A stretch of 64,000 nucleotides of DNA from Enhydrobacter sp. (GTDB lineage: Bacteria; Pseudomonadota; Alphaproteobacteria; Reyranellales; Reyranellaceae), in assembly GCF_030246845.1 (NCBI RefSeq), contig NZ_CP126889.1:310001-374000 (forward strand), in the 5' to 3' direction. The translations under genes were made by a program, and so were the position numbers. Below the pieces are notes generated by a model. That model saw nothing but the letters and a program-made list of their open reading frames with translations, was not told the origin of the DNA and did no database searches. This document shows positions 38,427 to 47,627 of the stretch, piece after piece (position 1 is the first letter of the stretch; each line of letters opens with the position of its first letter).

Positions 38427-38678
38427 TCACGCCACCTGGCGGCAGGGCGCGTGGTCCTTGCGCACGCGTTCGGTCGAGGGCGGATACTTGGCCAGCATCC
38501 GCTCCGGCCGCGTCGGCCGCTTCACGAGGTCGCCGCCGCAGTTGGGACAGACCCCGCCCAGCCGGGTGCGCGCGCAGTCGGCGCAGAAGGTGCATTCGAA
38601 GGTGCAGATCAGCGCATCCGGCGCGCCGTTCGGCAGGTCCTTGTCGCAGCATTCGCAGTTGGGGCGCAGGTCGAGCAT
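38427..38678 (-). CDS. DUF1272 cysteine-rich protein
   Basis: The 83-residue product is Cys-rich, with the run CECCDKDLPNGAPDALICTFECTFCADCA (in two parts: CECC near residues 8-11 and CTFECTFCADC near 26-36) and CPNCGG near 44-49. These are arranged like two zinc-binding clusters. This matches the DUF1272 family, which has no assigned biochemical role. It lies alone between thrC and a VapBC-type pair. Confidence 0.88.
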   Translation of the reverse strand: MLDLRPNCECCDKDLPNGAPDALICTFECTFCADCARTRLGGVCPNCGGDLVKRPTRPERMLAKYPPSTERVRKDHAPCRQVA

Positions 38679-38741
38679 GGCCCCTCTTACGCCGGGGGAC
38701 CGGAAACGTCAAAAGCCGGGGAGTGGTGAAATTCTTCGAGG

Positions 38742-39194
38742 TCAAGGCGGCAGCCGGCCGACAAGCCCGGCCGCCTTTGTCAACGATATCGCCCTTCCGC
38801 GGAGGAGCCGCGGCCTGCGCTGATCGAGCTTGCGCAGGAGTCGCTCGTCGGCGGTAACGAATGGGCAGCCGTTCTCGGCCGCCAGGGTTAAATAGAGGCA
38901 GTCATAAGCTGGATGATCGAGCCCGATCGCGATGCGCGTTGCCGCTTCCAGCAGCGAGCGCGTGGGCAACAGTTCGACGTCTGCTGCCTGCAGAAGCCGG
39001 GCCGCGAGAAGGGCTTCGTCGTTGGAAAGCTCGTTTCGCCGGACCTTCTTCCAAAGAATGTTCGCGCACTCGGCGACCAGGAGTTCGGGTGCGATCAGCT
39101 TCGCTCGGCCGCGAAGTGCCAGGGCCTGTGGCGTCCCCTCCTCCTCGATCACCCATTTGACGACGATGCTGGCGTCGACGACGAGCGTGATCAC
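38742..39194 (-). CDS. vapC: PIN-domain ribonuclease toxin (VapC-type)
   Basis: The 150-residue PIN-domain protein begins MITLVVDASIVVKWVIEEEG, with the first acidic residue Asp7, a central Glu in LLVAECANILWKKV, and the later Asp in LDHPAYDCLYLTLAAENGCPFVTADERLL, giving the four-acid metal site. VapC/FitB toxins cut specific tRNAs or other RNAs. Its ATG overlaps the antitoxin stop as ATGA. Confidence 0.9.
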   Translation of the reverse strand: MITLVVDASIVVKWVIEEEGTPQALALRGRAKLIAPELLVAECANILWKKVRRNELSNDEALLAARLLQAADVELLPTRSLLEAATRIAIGLDHPAYDCLYLTLAAENGCPFVTADERLLRKLDQRRPRLLRGRAISLTKAAGLVGRLPP

Positions 39195-39430
39195 CGCTCG
39201 TTGCGCCCTTCACGGAGCAGAATCTCCGAGGGGGTCTGCTTGCGCCGCCTCGTCAGCTTGCGCAACTCGGCCGCCAGCTTGTCGAAGGAAGGCTCGTCCT
39301 CGCCGGCAAGAGCCTGTCGCAGGATTTCCCGATGCTCGGCCTCGGCCGAGCGGCCGTGCCGGGCGGCGCGCCGTTTCAGCCTGGCGATCAACTCGTCGTC
39401 AAGATTGCGCACATGCAAATTGCCGGCCAT
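39191..39430 (-). CDS. FitA/VapB-like ribbon-helix-helix antitoxin
   Basis: The 79-residue protein from MAGNLHVRNLDDELIARLKRRAARHGRS has a ribbon-helix-helix N-terminus typical of FitA-type antitoxins, then an EAEHREILRQAL helix and a basic tail (RKLTRRRKQTPSEILL) likely to bind the PIN toxin. ATG at 39430 is chosen; an upstream opening to 39472 is not supported. Overlaps the toxin start by four bases. Confidence 0.88.
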   Translation of the reverse strand: MAGNLHVRNLDDELIARLKRRAARHGRSAEAEHREILRQALAGEDEPSFDKLAAELRKLTRRRKQTPSEILLREGRNER

Positions 39431-39531
39431 CGGGCGTCGCCGCTTTGGGATCATTGATCTCAATGGTCTCAAATTGGGCGATGCCGGTCAAACAACGATT
39501 TCGGCGCGATGGCACGTTTTGCCGAAACACC

Positions 39532-39559
39532 GCATGGGCGCAACTGGAGTGGCGCAATC
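39532..39559. repeat. Isolated REP unit (RAYT family)
   Basis: CATGGGCGCAACTGGAGTGG, continuing CGCAATC, matches the REP units flanking the RAYT gene 4 kb away. It overlaps the last two bases of the M32 carboxypeptidase gene. Confidence 0.75.
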
Positions 39560-41060
39560 ACGGCGCCAGATAGCGGCTCTCCAGATGCGCCTTGAAGGCG
39601 GCGGTGCCGAGCGGCGCGCCGGTGGCTTCTGTGAGCAGCGTGTCGGTGTCGGCGAGCGAGCCCTTGCTGTGGACGTTGGCGCGCAGCCAAGCCAGCAGCG
39701 GCGCGAAGTCGCCCTGCCCGATCGCCTCCAGCAGGCCGGGATTGGCCTTGCGGGCGGCGGCGAAGAGCTGGGCGGCGGCGAGCGCGCCGAGCGTATAGGT
39801 CGGGAAATAGCCCCAGGCGCCGTCGGGCCAGTGGATGTCCTGCAGGCAGCCCACCGCGTCGTCCGGCGGCACGATGCCGAGCAGCTCCTTCATGCCCGCG
39901 TTCCAGGCCGAAGGCAGATCTGCCAGCGCGAGGTCGCCGCCCAGGATCGCGCGCTCCAGCCGGTAGCGCAGCAAGATGTGCAGCGGATAGGTGACCTCGT
40001 CGGCATCGACGCGGATGAAGCCGGGCGCCACGCGCGTGTAGAGGCGATGGATGTTGGCCGCCTCCCAGGCCCGGCCGCTTCGGCCGAAGGCCGCGCGCAT
40101 CAGGGGCGCGGCGAAGGCGATGAAGGCGTCGCTGCGGCAGGCCTGCATCTCCATCAGCAGCGACTGGCTCTCGTGCAGCACCATGCCGCGCGCATTGCCG
40201 ACCGGCTGGCGCCGCCAGTCGCGCGGCAGGCCGAGCTCGTAGAGCGCGTGGCCGCACTCGTGCAGCACGCCCATCAGCGCACGGGCGAAATCGGCCTCGT
40301 CGTAGCGCGTGGTGATGCGCACGTCGTCGGGCGTGCCGCCGGTGAAGGGATGGGCCGAGACGTCGAGCCGGCCGTGCGTGAAGTCGAAGCCGATGGTGCG
40401 GATCAGCTTCTCGCCCAGCGCACGCTGGGCCTCGACCGGGAAGGGCCCCTCGAGCGGCAGCGGTTGGCCCATCCGCTTCTGCCGCTCCGTGACCTCGCCC
40501 AGCAGGCCCGGCACGAAGGTTTCGAGCTCGCCGAACAGCGTGTCGATGCGGGCGGCGCGACCGCCGGGCTCGTACTCGTCGAGCAGCGCATCGTAGAACG
40601 GCAGCCCGAGCGCGGCCGCCTTGGCCTCGCCGACGCGGCGCGTCAGCGTCACCACCTCGCCGAGGGTCGGCAGCAGGCGGGTGAAGTCGGCCGCCTTCCG
40701 CGCCTCGCGCCAGACCATCTCGCAGGCCGAGGTCGCGCGTGTGCGCGCCTCGACGAGGTCGGCCGGCAGGGCGTTGGCGTGCGTCCAGGCGTGCCGCATC
40801 TCGCGCAGGTTGGCGGCCTGCCAGGCACCGAGCGCGCCCCTCCCCTCCTCCGCCCGCGAAAGCAGCTCGGCCATGTCGGGCGCCACCATGATCTCGTGCC
40901 CGAGCACGCTGAGCGTCGCGAGCTGGTCGGCGCGATCGGCGCTCGCGCCCTCCGGCATCATGGTCGAGCGATCCCAGTTCAGGATCGCAGCCGAACGGCC
41001 GATCGCGCTCAGCCGGGCGAAGCGGCGCTCCAGCTCGGCGTAGGGGTCGTTGGCGATCAT
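39558..41060 (-). CDS. M32-family metallocarboxypeptidase (carboxypeptidase Taq type)
   Basis: The 500-residue protein is full length for the family of mostly helical zinc carboxypeptidases. The zinc motif is H267-E-C-G-H271 in MGVLHECGHALYELGLPRDW, followed by the family hallmarks MVLHESQSLLMEMQACRSDAF and IRVDADEVTYPLHILLRYRLE. It removes C-terminal residues from peptides, presumably in the cytosol as no signal is present. Its ATG overlaps the surf1 stop (ATGA), so it is probably read with the cytochrome oxidase assembly genes. Confidence 0.94.
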   Translation of the reverse strand: MIANDPYAELERRFARLSAIGRSAAILNWDRSTMMPEGASADRADQLATLSVLGHEIMVAPDMAELLSRAEEGRGALGAWQAANLREMRHAWTHANALPADLVEARTRATSACEMVWREARKAADFTRLLPTLGEVVTLTRRVGEAKAAALGLPFYDALLDEYEPGGRAARIDTLFGELETFVPGLLGEVTERQKRMGQPLPLEGPFPVEAQRALGEKLIRTIGFDFTHGRLDVSAHPFTGGTPDDVRITTRYDEADFARALMGVLHECGHALYELGLPRDWRRQPVGNARGMVLHESQSLLMEMQACRSDAFIAFAAPLMRAAFGRSGRAWEAANIHRLYTRVAPGFIRVDADEVTYPLHILLRYRLERAILGGDLALADLPSAWNAGMKELLGIVPPDDAVGCLQDIHWPDGAWGYFPTYTLGALAAAQLFAAARKANPGLLEAIGQGDFAPLLAWLRANVHSKGSLADTDTLLTEATGAPLGTAAFKAHLESRYLAP

Positions 41061-41815
41061 GCGGGATCCCCGCCCTTCGCCTTGGTGCGGCCGTTCACGG
41101 CGAGCCGGCCGTTCTCCCAGTGATAGGCGAGATAGACGCCGATCAGGGCGAGCCCGATCAGGAACCAGGTGATGGCGTACTGCAGATGGTCGTTGGGAAT
41201 GTCGAGATGGGTCTGGCCGCCGATCGGCAGGCCGCCGGGATTGGGCGTGGCGTCGGCGTCGAGGAAGAAGCTGTCGAGCCTGGGATCGGGCGCGCCGCCT
41301 GCGATCCTGCGCATCGCCGGCACGTCGACGGTGAACCAGAAGTTATTCTCCGGATGGTTGTCGGGCGTGAAGTAGTGCTGCACCTGGGTCCGCCGCACGA
41401 CGCCCACGAGGTCGACATGGCCCGCGATCTCGCCCGCCGCGCGCGTGGCCGGATCCTTCTTCGCCGACGGGATCCAGCCACGGTCGAACAGCACGATCCG
41501 CCCTTCGTCGGTGCGCACCGGCGTGATCACGTGCATGCCGACCTGGTCCTTGAGCGAGCGGGCGGCGAGATAGAACTCGTGGTCGTTCAGGAACGTGCCG
41601 GAGATCTTGACCCGGCCGTATTCATGGGCGAGCGGATCGCCCGCCAGCAGCTCGTCGAGCGTGATCGGCGCCGCCGCCTGATTGGCGGCGATGCGGTCGA
41701 GGATGCCCCACTTCCACTCCCGCCGCTCGAGCTGCCACACCGCGAGCGCCATGCAGAGGATGAAGATGGGCACCGAGATCACGGTGGGCCAGAACGCCGG
41801 CCTCAGCTTGAACAT
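41057..41815 (-). CDS. SURF1-family cytochrome oxidase assembly protein
   Basis: SURF1 helps insert haem a into cytochrome c oxidase subunit I. The 252-residue protein has the expected topology: an N-terminal span (FWPTVISVPIFILCMALAVWQ), a periplasmic domain (LERREWKWGILDRIAAN ... VKISGTFLNDHEFYLAAR ... VLFDRGWIPS) and a C-terminal span (YAITWFLIGLALIGVYLAYH). ATG at 41815 is chosen; the longer frame lies over the DUF983 gene. It ends the cta cluster. Confidence 0.93.
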   Translation of the reverse strand: MFKLRPAFWPTVISVPIFILCMALAVWQLERREWKWGILDRIAANQAAAPITLDELLAGDPLAHEYGRVKISGTFLNDHEFYLAARSLKDQVGMHVITPVRTDEGRIVLFDRGWIPSAKKDPATRAAGEIAGHVDLVGVVRRTQVQHYFTPDNHPENNFWFTVDVPAMRRIAGGAPDPRLDSFFLDADATPNPGGLPIGGQTHLDIPNDHLQYAITWFLIGLALIGVYLAYHWENGRLAVNGRTKAKGGDPA

Positions 41816-41826
41816 CGCGTTACCCT

Positions 41827-42189
41827 CTACTCCTCGAGCGCGGTCGAGCGGTGCGTGTATTGCTGGGCGACCAGCCACGCCTTCAGGAGCCGCAGCATCC
41901 ATACCGCGGCAAAGAAGGTGAGCGGCACCCAGAGCAGCACGTGCACCCACCACGGCGGCTCGAAGCGGAACTCGACCCAGAACACCAGCAGCATCACGAT
42001 GGCGCCGAGGCCCAGGATCACCAGCACGGCCGGCCCGTCGCCCGCGTCGTGGCCCCTGAGATCGAGGCCGCATTCGGCGCAGCGATCGGCGATGCCGAGC
42101 AGGCCGCGGAACATCCGGCCCTGTCCGCAGCGCGGGCAGCGGCCCCGCAGCACGATGTCGACTGTCGAAGGGCGCGGCCATTGGCTCAT
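41827..42189 (-). CDS. DUF983 family membrane protein
   Basis: The 120-residue product has two CxxC pairs in RGRCPRCGQGRMF and DRCAECGLDLRG, a rubredoxin-like zinc knuckle, followed by two membrane spans. DUF983 genes are regularly found between ctaE and surf1 in alphaproteobacteria and are suspected of a role in oxidase assembly, but the function is not established. ATG at 42189 (MSQWPRPST) is chosen. Confidence 0.9.
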   Translation of the reverse strand: MSQWPRPSTVDIVLRGRCPRCGQGRMFRGLLGIADRCAECGLDLRGHDAGDGPAVLVILGLGAIVMLLVFWVEFRFEPPWWVHVLLWVPLTFFAAVWMLRLLKAWLVAQQYTHRSTALEE

Positions 42190-42256
42190 GGGCGATCTCC
42201 AAAGACAAACCGCCGGGGACGGCCCGGCGGTTCCGATCATAGACGCTCGCCGCGCC

Positions 42257-43135
42257 TCAGTGGTGCGCGACCGGGGCGTGGCCGGAGCCCCACCAGTAGA
42301 TGCAGAAGAACAGGAACAGCCAGACCACGTCGACGAAATGCCAGTACCAGGCGGCGGCCTCGAAGCCGAAATGCTGGTTGGGCTTGAACTGGCCCTTCAT
42401 GGCGCGGATCAGGCAGACGAACAGGAAGGTCGTGCCGACCATCACGTGGAAGCCGTGGAAGCCGGTCGCCATGTAGAAGGTCGACGAGTAGATGTTGTCG
42501 CGGAAGGCGAACGGCGCGTGCATGTACTCGTAGGCCTGGATGCCGGTGAAGCAGAGGCCGAGGATCACCGTCAGCAGCAGCCCGCGCACGGCGTCGCGCT
42601 TGTTGTTCTCGAGGATGGCGTGATGCGCCCAGGTCACCGTCGTTCCCGAGAGCAGCAGGATCAGGGTGTTCATGAACGGCAGATCGAACGGCGCGATCAC
42701 CGTCACGCCCTTGGGCGGCCACATGGCGCCCAGCGCCTCGGTGCGGCCCGGCACCTCGGGCGAGTTGGGGTAGAGCGAGGAATCGAAGAACGCCCAGAAG
42801 AAGGCGGCGAAGAACAGCACCTCCGAGGCGATGAACAGGATCATGCCGTAGCGCAGGCCGATCTGGACGACGGCGGTGTGGAACGTGCGCGACTCGACGA
42901 CCACGTCGCTCCACCACCAGTACATCGTGGCGAGGACGATCAGCAGGCCGGGCGCCAGGACCCACCAGTTGACGACCTTCATGACGCTCTCGACGCCGGG
43001 GCCCAGCAGGCCGGGGTGCATGCCGAGCGTGAAGCCGAACATCAGGATGAACGCCCCCAGCGCGCCGAGCGCCGGCCACGGGCTCGGATCGACGAGATGG
43101 TATGGGTGCTTAGGCGCGCCGTCGGACATAGTCAT
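42257..43135 (-). CDS. ctaE: Cytochrome c oxidase subunit III
   Basis: The 292-residue membrane protein has seven spans and begins with the conserved KHPYHLVDPSPWPALGALGAF. Other family stretches are EVLFFAAFFWAFFDSSLYP, GTTVTWAHHAILENN, TFYMATGFHGFHVMVGT and WYWHFVDVVWLFLFFCIYWWG. Subunit III stabilises the aa3-type oxidase and proton uptake. ATG at 43135 overlaps the ctaG stop (ATGA). Confidence 0.97.
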   Translation of the reverse strand: MTMSDGAPKHPYHLVDPSPWPALGALGAFILMFGFTLGMHPGLLGPGVESVMKVVNWWVLAPGLLIVLATMYWWWSDVVVESRTFHTAVVQIGLRYGMILFIASEVLFFAAFFWAFFDSSLYPNSPEVPGRTEALGAMWPPKGVTVIAPFDLPFMNTLILLLSGTTVTWAHHAILENNKRDAVRGLLLTVILGLCFTGIQAYEYMHAPFAFRDNIYSSTFYMATGFHGFHVMVGTTFLFVCLIRAMKGQFKPNQHFGFEAAAWYWHFVDVVWLFLFFCIYWWGSGHAPVAHH

Positions 43136-43722
43136 CCACCCTTTCCGGTATGCTCCGCCTTCAGGCTGCCGAGCAAGGTCTTCGCCCGCTCCGTCTTGGA
43201 CTCGTAGAAGGTGTACGAGAGCGTGACGGTATGGACGTCATCGTAGCGCCGATCCTTGTCCATGTCGGGATCGACGAAGAACAGCACCGGCATGTCGACC
43301 GTCTGGCCGGGCTTCAGGAGCTGCTCGGTGAAGCAGAAGCACTGGATCTTGTTGAACCACTTGGCCGAGGCTTCCGGCGTGATGTTGTAGGTCGCCGTGC
43401 CGACGATCGGCCGGTCTGACAGGTTGGTGGCGCGGAAGTAGACGAGCTTCTGCTCGCCGAGATGGACCGTCACCTTGCGCTGGTCGGGCTCGAAGCGCCA
43501 CGGCAGACCGGGATCGGTGTTGCTGTCGAAGCGCACCACCATCGTGCGCGCGATCACCGGATGGTCGTCCGACTGCGCGACCAGCGGCGTGCCGCCGAAG
43601 CCGGTGGCCCTGCAGAACGCCTCGTAGAGCGGCACCGCGGCATAGGAGAGGCCGAGCATCCCGCCCACGATCAGCACCATGGTCCAGGCCAGCCGCGTGT
43701 TGCGGTCGATCGGCTTCTTCAC
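43132..43722 (-). CDS. ctaG: Cytochrome c oxidase assembly protein CtaG (Cox11)
   Basis: CtaG delivers copper to the CuB site of subunit I. The 196-residue protein has one N-terminal span (LAWTMVLIVGGMLGLSYAAVPLY), the conserved FCRATGFGGTP segment, and the copper-binding CFCF motif in NKIQCFCFTEQLLKPGQ. The start overlaps the preceding small gene (ATGA). Confidence 0.97.
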   Translation of the reverse strand: MKKPIDRNTRLAWTMVLIVGGMLGLSYAAVPLYEAFCRATGFGGTPLVAQSDDHPVIARTMVVRFDSNTDPGLPWRFEPDQRKVTVHLGEQKLVYFRATNLSDRPIVGTATYNITPEASAKWFNKIQCFCFTEQLLKPGQTVDMPVLFFVDPDMDKDRRYDDVHTVTLSYTFYESKTERAKTLLGSLKAEHTGKGG

Positions 43723-43874
43723 AGCTTGCCCCCCATGCGCACCATAGTGAGGATGAAGAAGAGCACGACCACCGCCAGCAGCACGGCCAGCATGAACAGG
43801 TTCTTGCCCCGCTGGCGGCGATGCATGTCGCTGTCGCCGGGGCGGCGATCGTCGTCGGCCATGGCGATCGTCAT
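43719..43874 (-). CDS. Small single-span protein in the cytochrome oxidase cluster
   Basis: A 51-residue product, MTIAMADDDRRPGDSDMHRR, then one membrane span (NLFMLAVLLAVVVLFFILTMV) and a short basic end. Its ATG overlaps the ctaB stop and its stop overlaps the ctaG start. Small one-span proteins of this kind between ctaB and ctaG are common in alphaproteobacterial oxidase clusters (CoxF-like). It is too short for motif evidence; support comes from the double ATGA coupling and position. Confidence 0.8.
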   Translation of the reverse strand: MTIAMADDDRRPGDSDMHRRQRGKNLFMLAVLLAVVVLFFILTMVRMGGKL

Positions 43875-44806
43875 CCGGCCAGCATCCGGCCCGCCACCAG
43901 GTCGAGCGGCAGCGCCGCGAACAGGATGGCCAGGTAGAGCAGCGAGAAGTGGAACATGCGGCGCGCCGGCCGATGGCCGGTCTCGTCGTCGGGCGCGCGC
44001 CACACGCGGACGGCGTGGCCGACGAAGGCGAGGCTCATCGCGGCCGCGACCGCGCCGTAAAGCCAGCCGACGGCGCCCAGCAGCGTCGGCGCCAGCGCCA
44101 CCGGCACGAGCAGCAGGGTATAGACCAGCATCTGGCGCTTGGTCTCGCGCGCGCCCGCCACCACCGGCAGCATCGGCACGCCGGCGCGGCGATAGTCGTC
44201 GCTGCGGTAGAGCGCCAGCGCCCAGAAGTGCGGCGGCGTCCACAGGAAGATCAGCAGGAAGAGCGCGATGCCGACGGCGGACACGTCGCCCGTCACGGCG
44301 GCCCAGCCGATCATCGGCGGGAAGGCGCCGGCGGCGCCGCCGATCACGATGTTCTGCGGCGTGCGCCGCTTCAGCCAGATCGTGTAGATGAAGACGTAGA
44401 ACAGGATCGCCGCCGCAAGCAGCGCCGCGGCCGCGTAGTTGGCGGCAAGCGACATCAGCAGCAGCGAGAAGATCGCGAGCAGCACGCCGAGGCCGAGCGC
44501 ATCGTCCGGCTCGACGCGACCCTGGGGCAGCGGCCGGTTGCGCGTGCGGGCCATCAGCGCGTCGAGATCACGCTCGTACCACATGTTGATGGCGCCGGCC
44601 GCGCCGGAGCCCAGCGCGATCGCCAGCACCGCCAGCGCCGCCGCGAACGGATGCAGGCGGCCGGGCGCGATCACGATGCCGATCAGGCCGGTGAAGACGA
44701 CGAGCGACATCACGCGCGGCTTCAGGAGCTCGATATAGTCGCGCACGCGGACGGACTTCGCCTGCTCGCCCGTGCCCGTCAGAAAACCGTGTGTCGTGTC
44801 GCTCAT
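43871..44806 (-). CDS. ctaB: Protohaem IX farnesyltransferase (haem O synthase)
   Basis: CtaB attaches a farnesyl group to haem b, making haem o for the oxidase. The 311-residue UbiA-superfamily protein has about eight spans, the prenyl-diphosphate site NMWYERDLDALMARTRNRPLP with the DxxxD aspartates, and the second conserved loop WTPPHFWALALYRSDDYRRAGVPMLP. It is separated from ctaD by 61 bases. Confidence 0.97.
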   Translation of the reverse strand: MSDTTHGFLTGTGEQAKSVRVRDYIELLKPRVMSLVVFTGLIGIVIAPGRLHPFAAALAVLAIALGSGAAGAINMWYERDLDALMARTRNRPLPQGRVEPDDALGLGVLLAIFSLLLMSLAANYAAAALLAAAILFYVFIYTIWLKRRTPQNIVIGGAAGAFPPMIGWAAVTGDVSAVGIALFLLIFLWTPPHFWALALYRSDDYRRAGVPMLPVVAGARETKRQMLVYTLLLVPVALAPTLLGAVGWLYGAVAAAMSLAFVGHAVRVWRAPDDETGHRPARRMFHFSLLYLAILFAALPLDLVAGRMLAG

Positions 44807-44867
44807 GTCCTAATGGCGAGGGCGCCGCCCGTGCGAAGGCTGCGGCGGCGTCCCCGCTCCTCGTCCC

Positions 44868-46487
<1,620 letters not shown>

Positions 46488-46512
46488 TTACGATCTCCTG
46501 CGGAGGAGCACT

Positions 46513-47376
46513 CTAGCGGTTGACGGGAATGGTGGCGGCGGCGAGGCCGGTCGGCCGGGTCAGGCCGGCGGCCTTCTTCTGTTGCGCGACCCATTTGTCG
46601 AACTCGGGCTTGGAGACCACGCGCACGGCGATCGGCATGTACGTGTGGTTCTCGCCGCAGATCTGCGAGCACTCGCCGAAATAGTAGCCCTCGTGCTCGA
46701 CGTTGATCCAGCCCTCGTTGAGCCGGCCGGGGATCACCGTCTTCTTGATGCCGAAGCCCGGCACCGTCCAGGCGTGCATGACGTCGGCGCCGGTGCCGAT
46801 GATGCGGATGGTCGTGTTCACCGGAATCACCATCTCGTTGTCGACCGCCAGCAGCCGCGGGACCTGCGGCTTCTCCTTGATGCGGTCCGCTTCGGCAAGA
46901 ATGCGGCTGTCGATCGAGAAGTTGCCCTGGTCGGGATACTCGTACTGCCAGTACCACTGGTGCCCGGTGACCTTGACCGTCATGGCCGCATCCGGCGCCT
47001 TGTCGCTGTAGTAGAGCAGCCGGAACGACGGGATGGCGATCACCACCAGGATCAGGATCGGGACGATCGTCCAGGCGATCTCCAGCACCGTGTTGTGGGT
47101 CACCGTGCTGGGCGTCGGGTTGCGCGAGACGTGGAAGCGGAACACCACGTAGATCAGGAGCGCCAGCACGAACAGCGAGATCAGCGTGATGATGACCAGG
47201 AGGAGGTTGTGCAGGGACTCCACCTTGTCCATGACCGTGGTGTAGGACGGCGGAAAGGACATCTGCCATTCGTGCGGGATGCCGACGATTTCCTGCGCCC
47301 GGGCGCTGCCCGCGAGGCTTATGCCTGCGACTGCCGATAGAACCCCGAGAAAGCCCAACACGCGCTTGCCGACCAT
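46513..47376 (-). CDS. ctaC: Cytochrome c oxidase subunit II
   Basis: The 287-residue protein starts with a signal peptide (MVGKRVLGFLGVLSAVAGISLAGSARA), has two spans, and a periplasmic cupredoxin domain with the binuclear CuA site in HEGYYFGECSQICGENHTYMPI, plus the earlier copper ligand in GADVMHAWTVPGFG. It receives electrons from cytochrome c. It is the first gene of the cluster, with ctaD beginning 25 bases downstream. Confidence 0.98.
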   Translation of the reverse strand: MVGKRVLGFLGVLSAVAGISLAGSARAQEIVGIPHEWQMSFPPSYTTVMDKVESLHNLLLVIITLISLFVLALLIYVVFRFHVSRNPTPSTVTHNTVLEIAWTIVPILILVVIAIPSFRLLYYSDKAPDAAMTVKVTGHQWYWQYEYPDQGNFSIDSRILAEADRIKEKPQVPRLLAVDNEMVIPVNTTIRIIGTGADVMHAWTVPGFGIKKTVIPGRLNEGWINVEHEGYYFGECSQICGENHTYMPIAVRVVSKPEFDKWVAQQKKAAGLTRPTGLAAATIPVNR

Positions 47377-47555
47377 GCGACCGTCCCTTCAGCAGACCGT
47401 CCCCCGACGAGGTTCCGGCCCGCAAAATCCCCCGCAATTCAAAGCGGTTAGTACCAGATATAGGAGAAGGTCGTAACGGGTTTTCGATGATGGCCGGTAT
47501 GTGGCGGCCAGTCGCAGTCCTATCGCAGCAACGTGGTTATCCAGCGTGATTCGTT

Positions 47556-47592
47556 GGACCGCGCGCATCTTGCGCGCTCTCAGGCGGGCTGG
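47556..47592. repeat. Dispersed GCGCGCATCTTGCGCGC palindromic element, copy D
   Basis: Shortened copy: GGACCGCGCGCATCTTGCGC followed by GCTCTCAGGCGGGCTGG. It lies between ctaC and the CpaF-like gene. Confidence 0.65.
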
Positions 47593-47627
47593 CTCTTCGA
47601 CAAGCTCCGAGCCGGCGCCTGCGGTTT

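Noticed and set aside
43875..44243. N-terminal extension of the small oxidase-cluster gene (174-codon frame)
   Set aside because: It overlaps ctaB out of frame; only the last 51 codons, starting at the ATGA overlap, are plausible.
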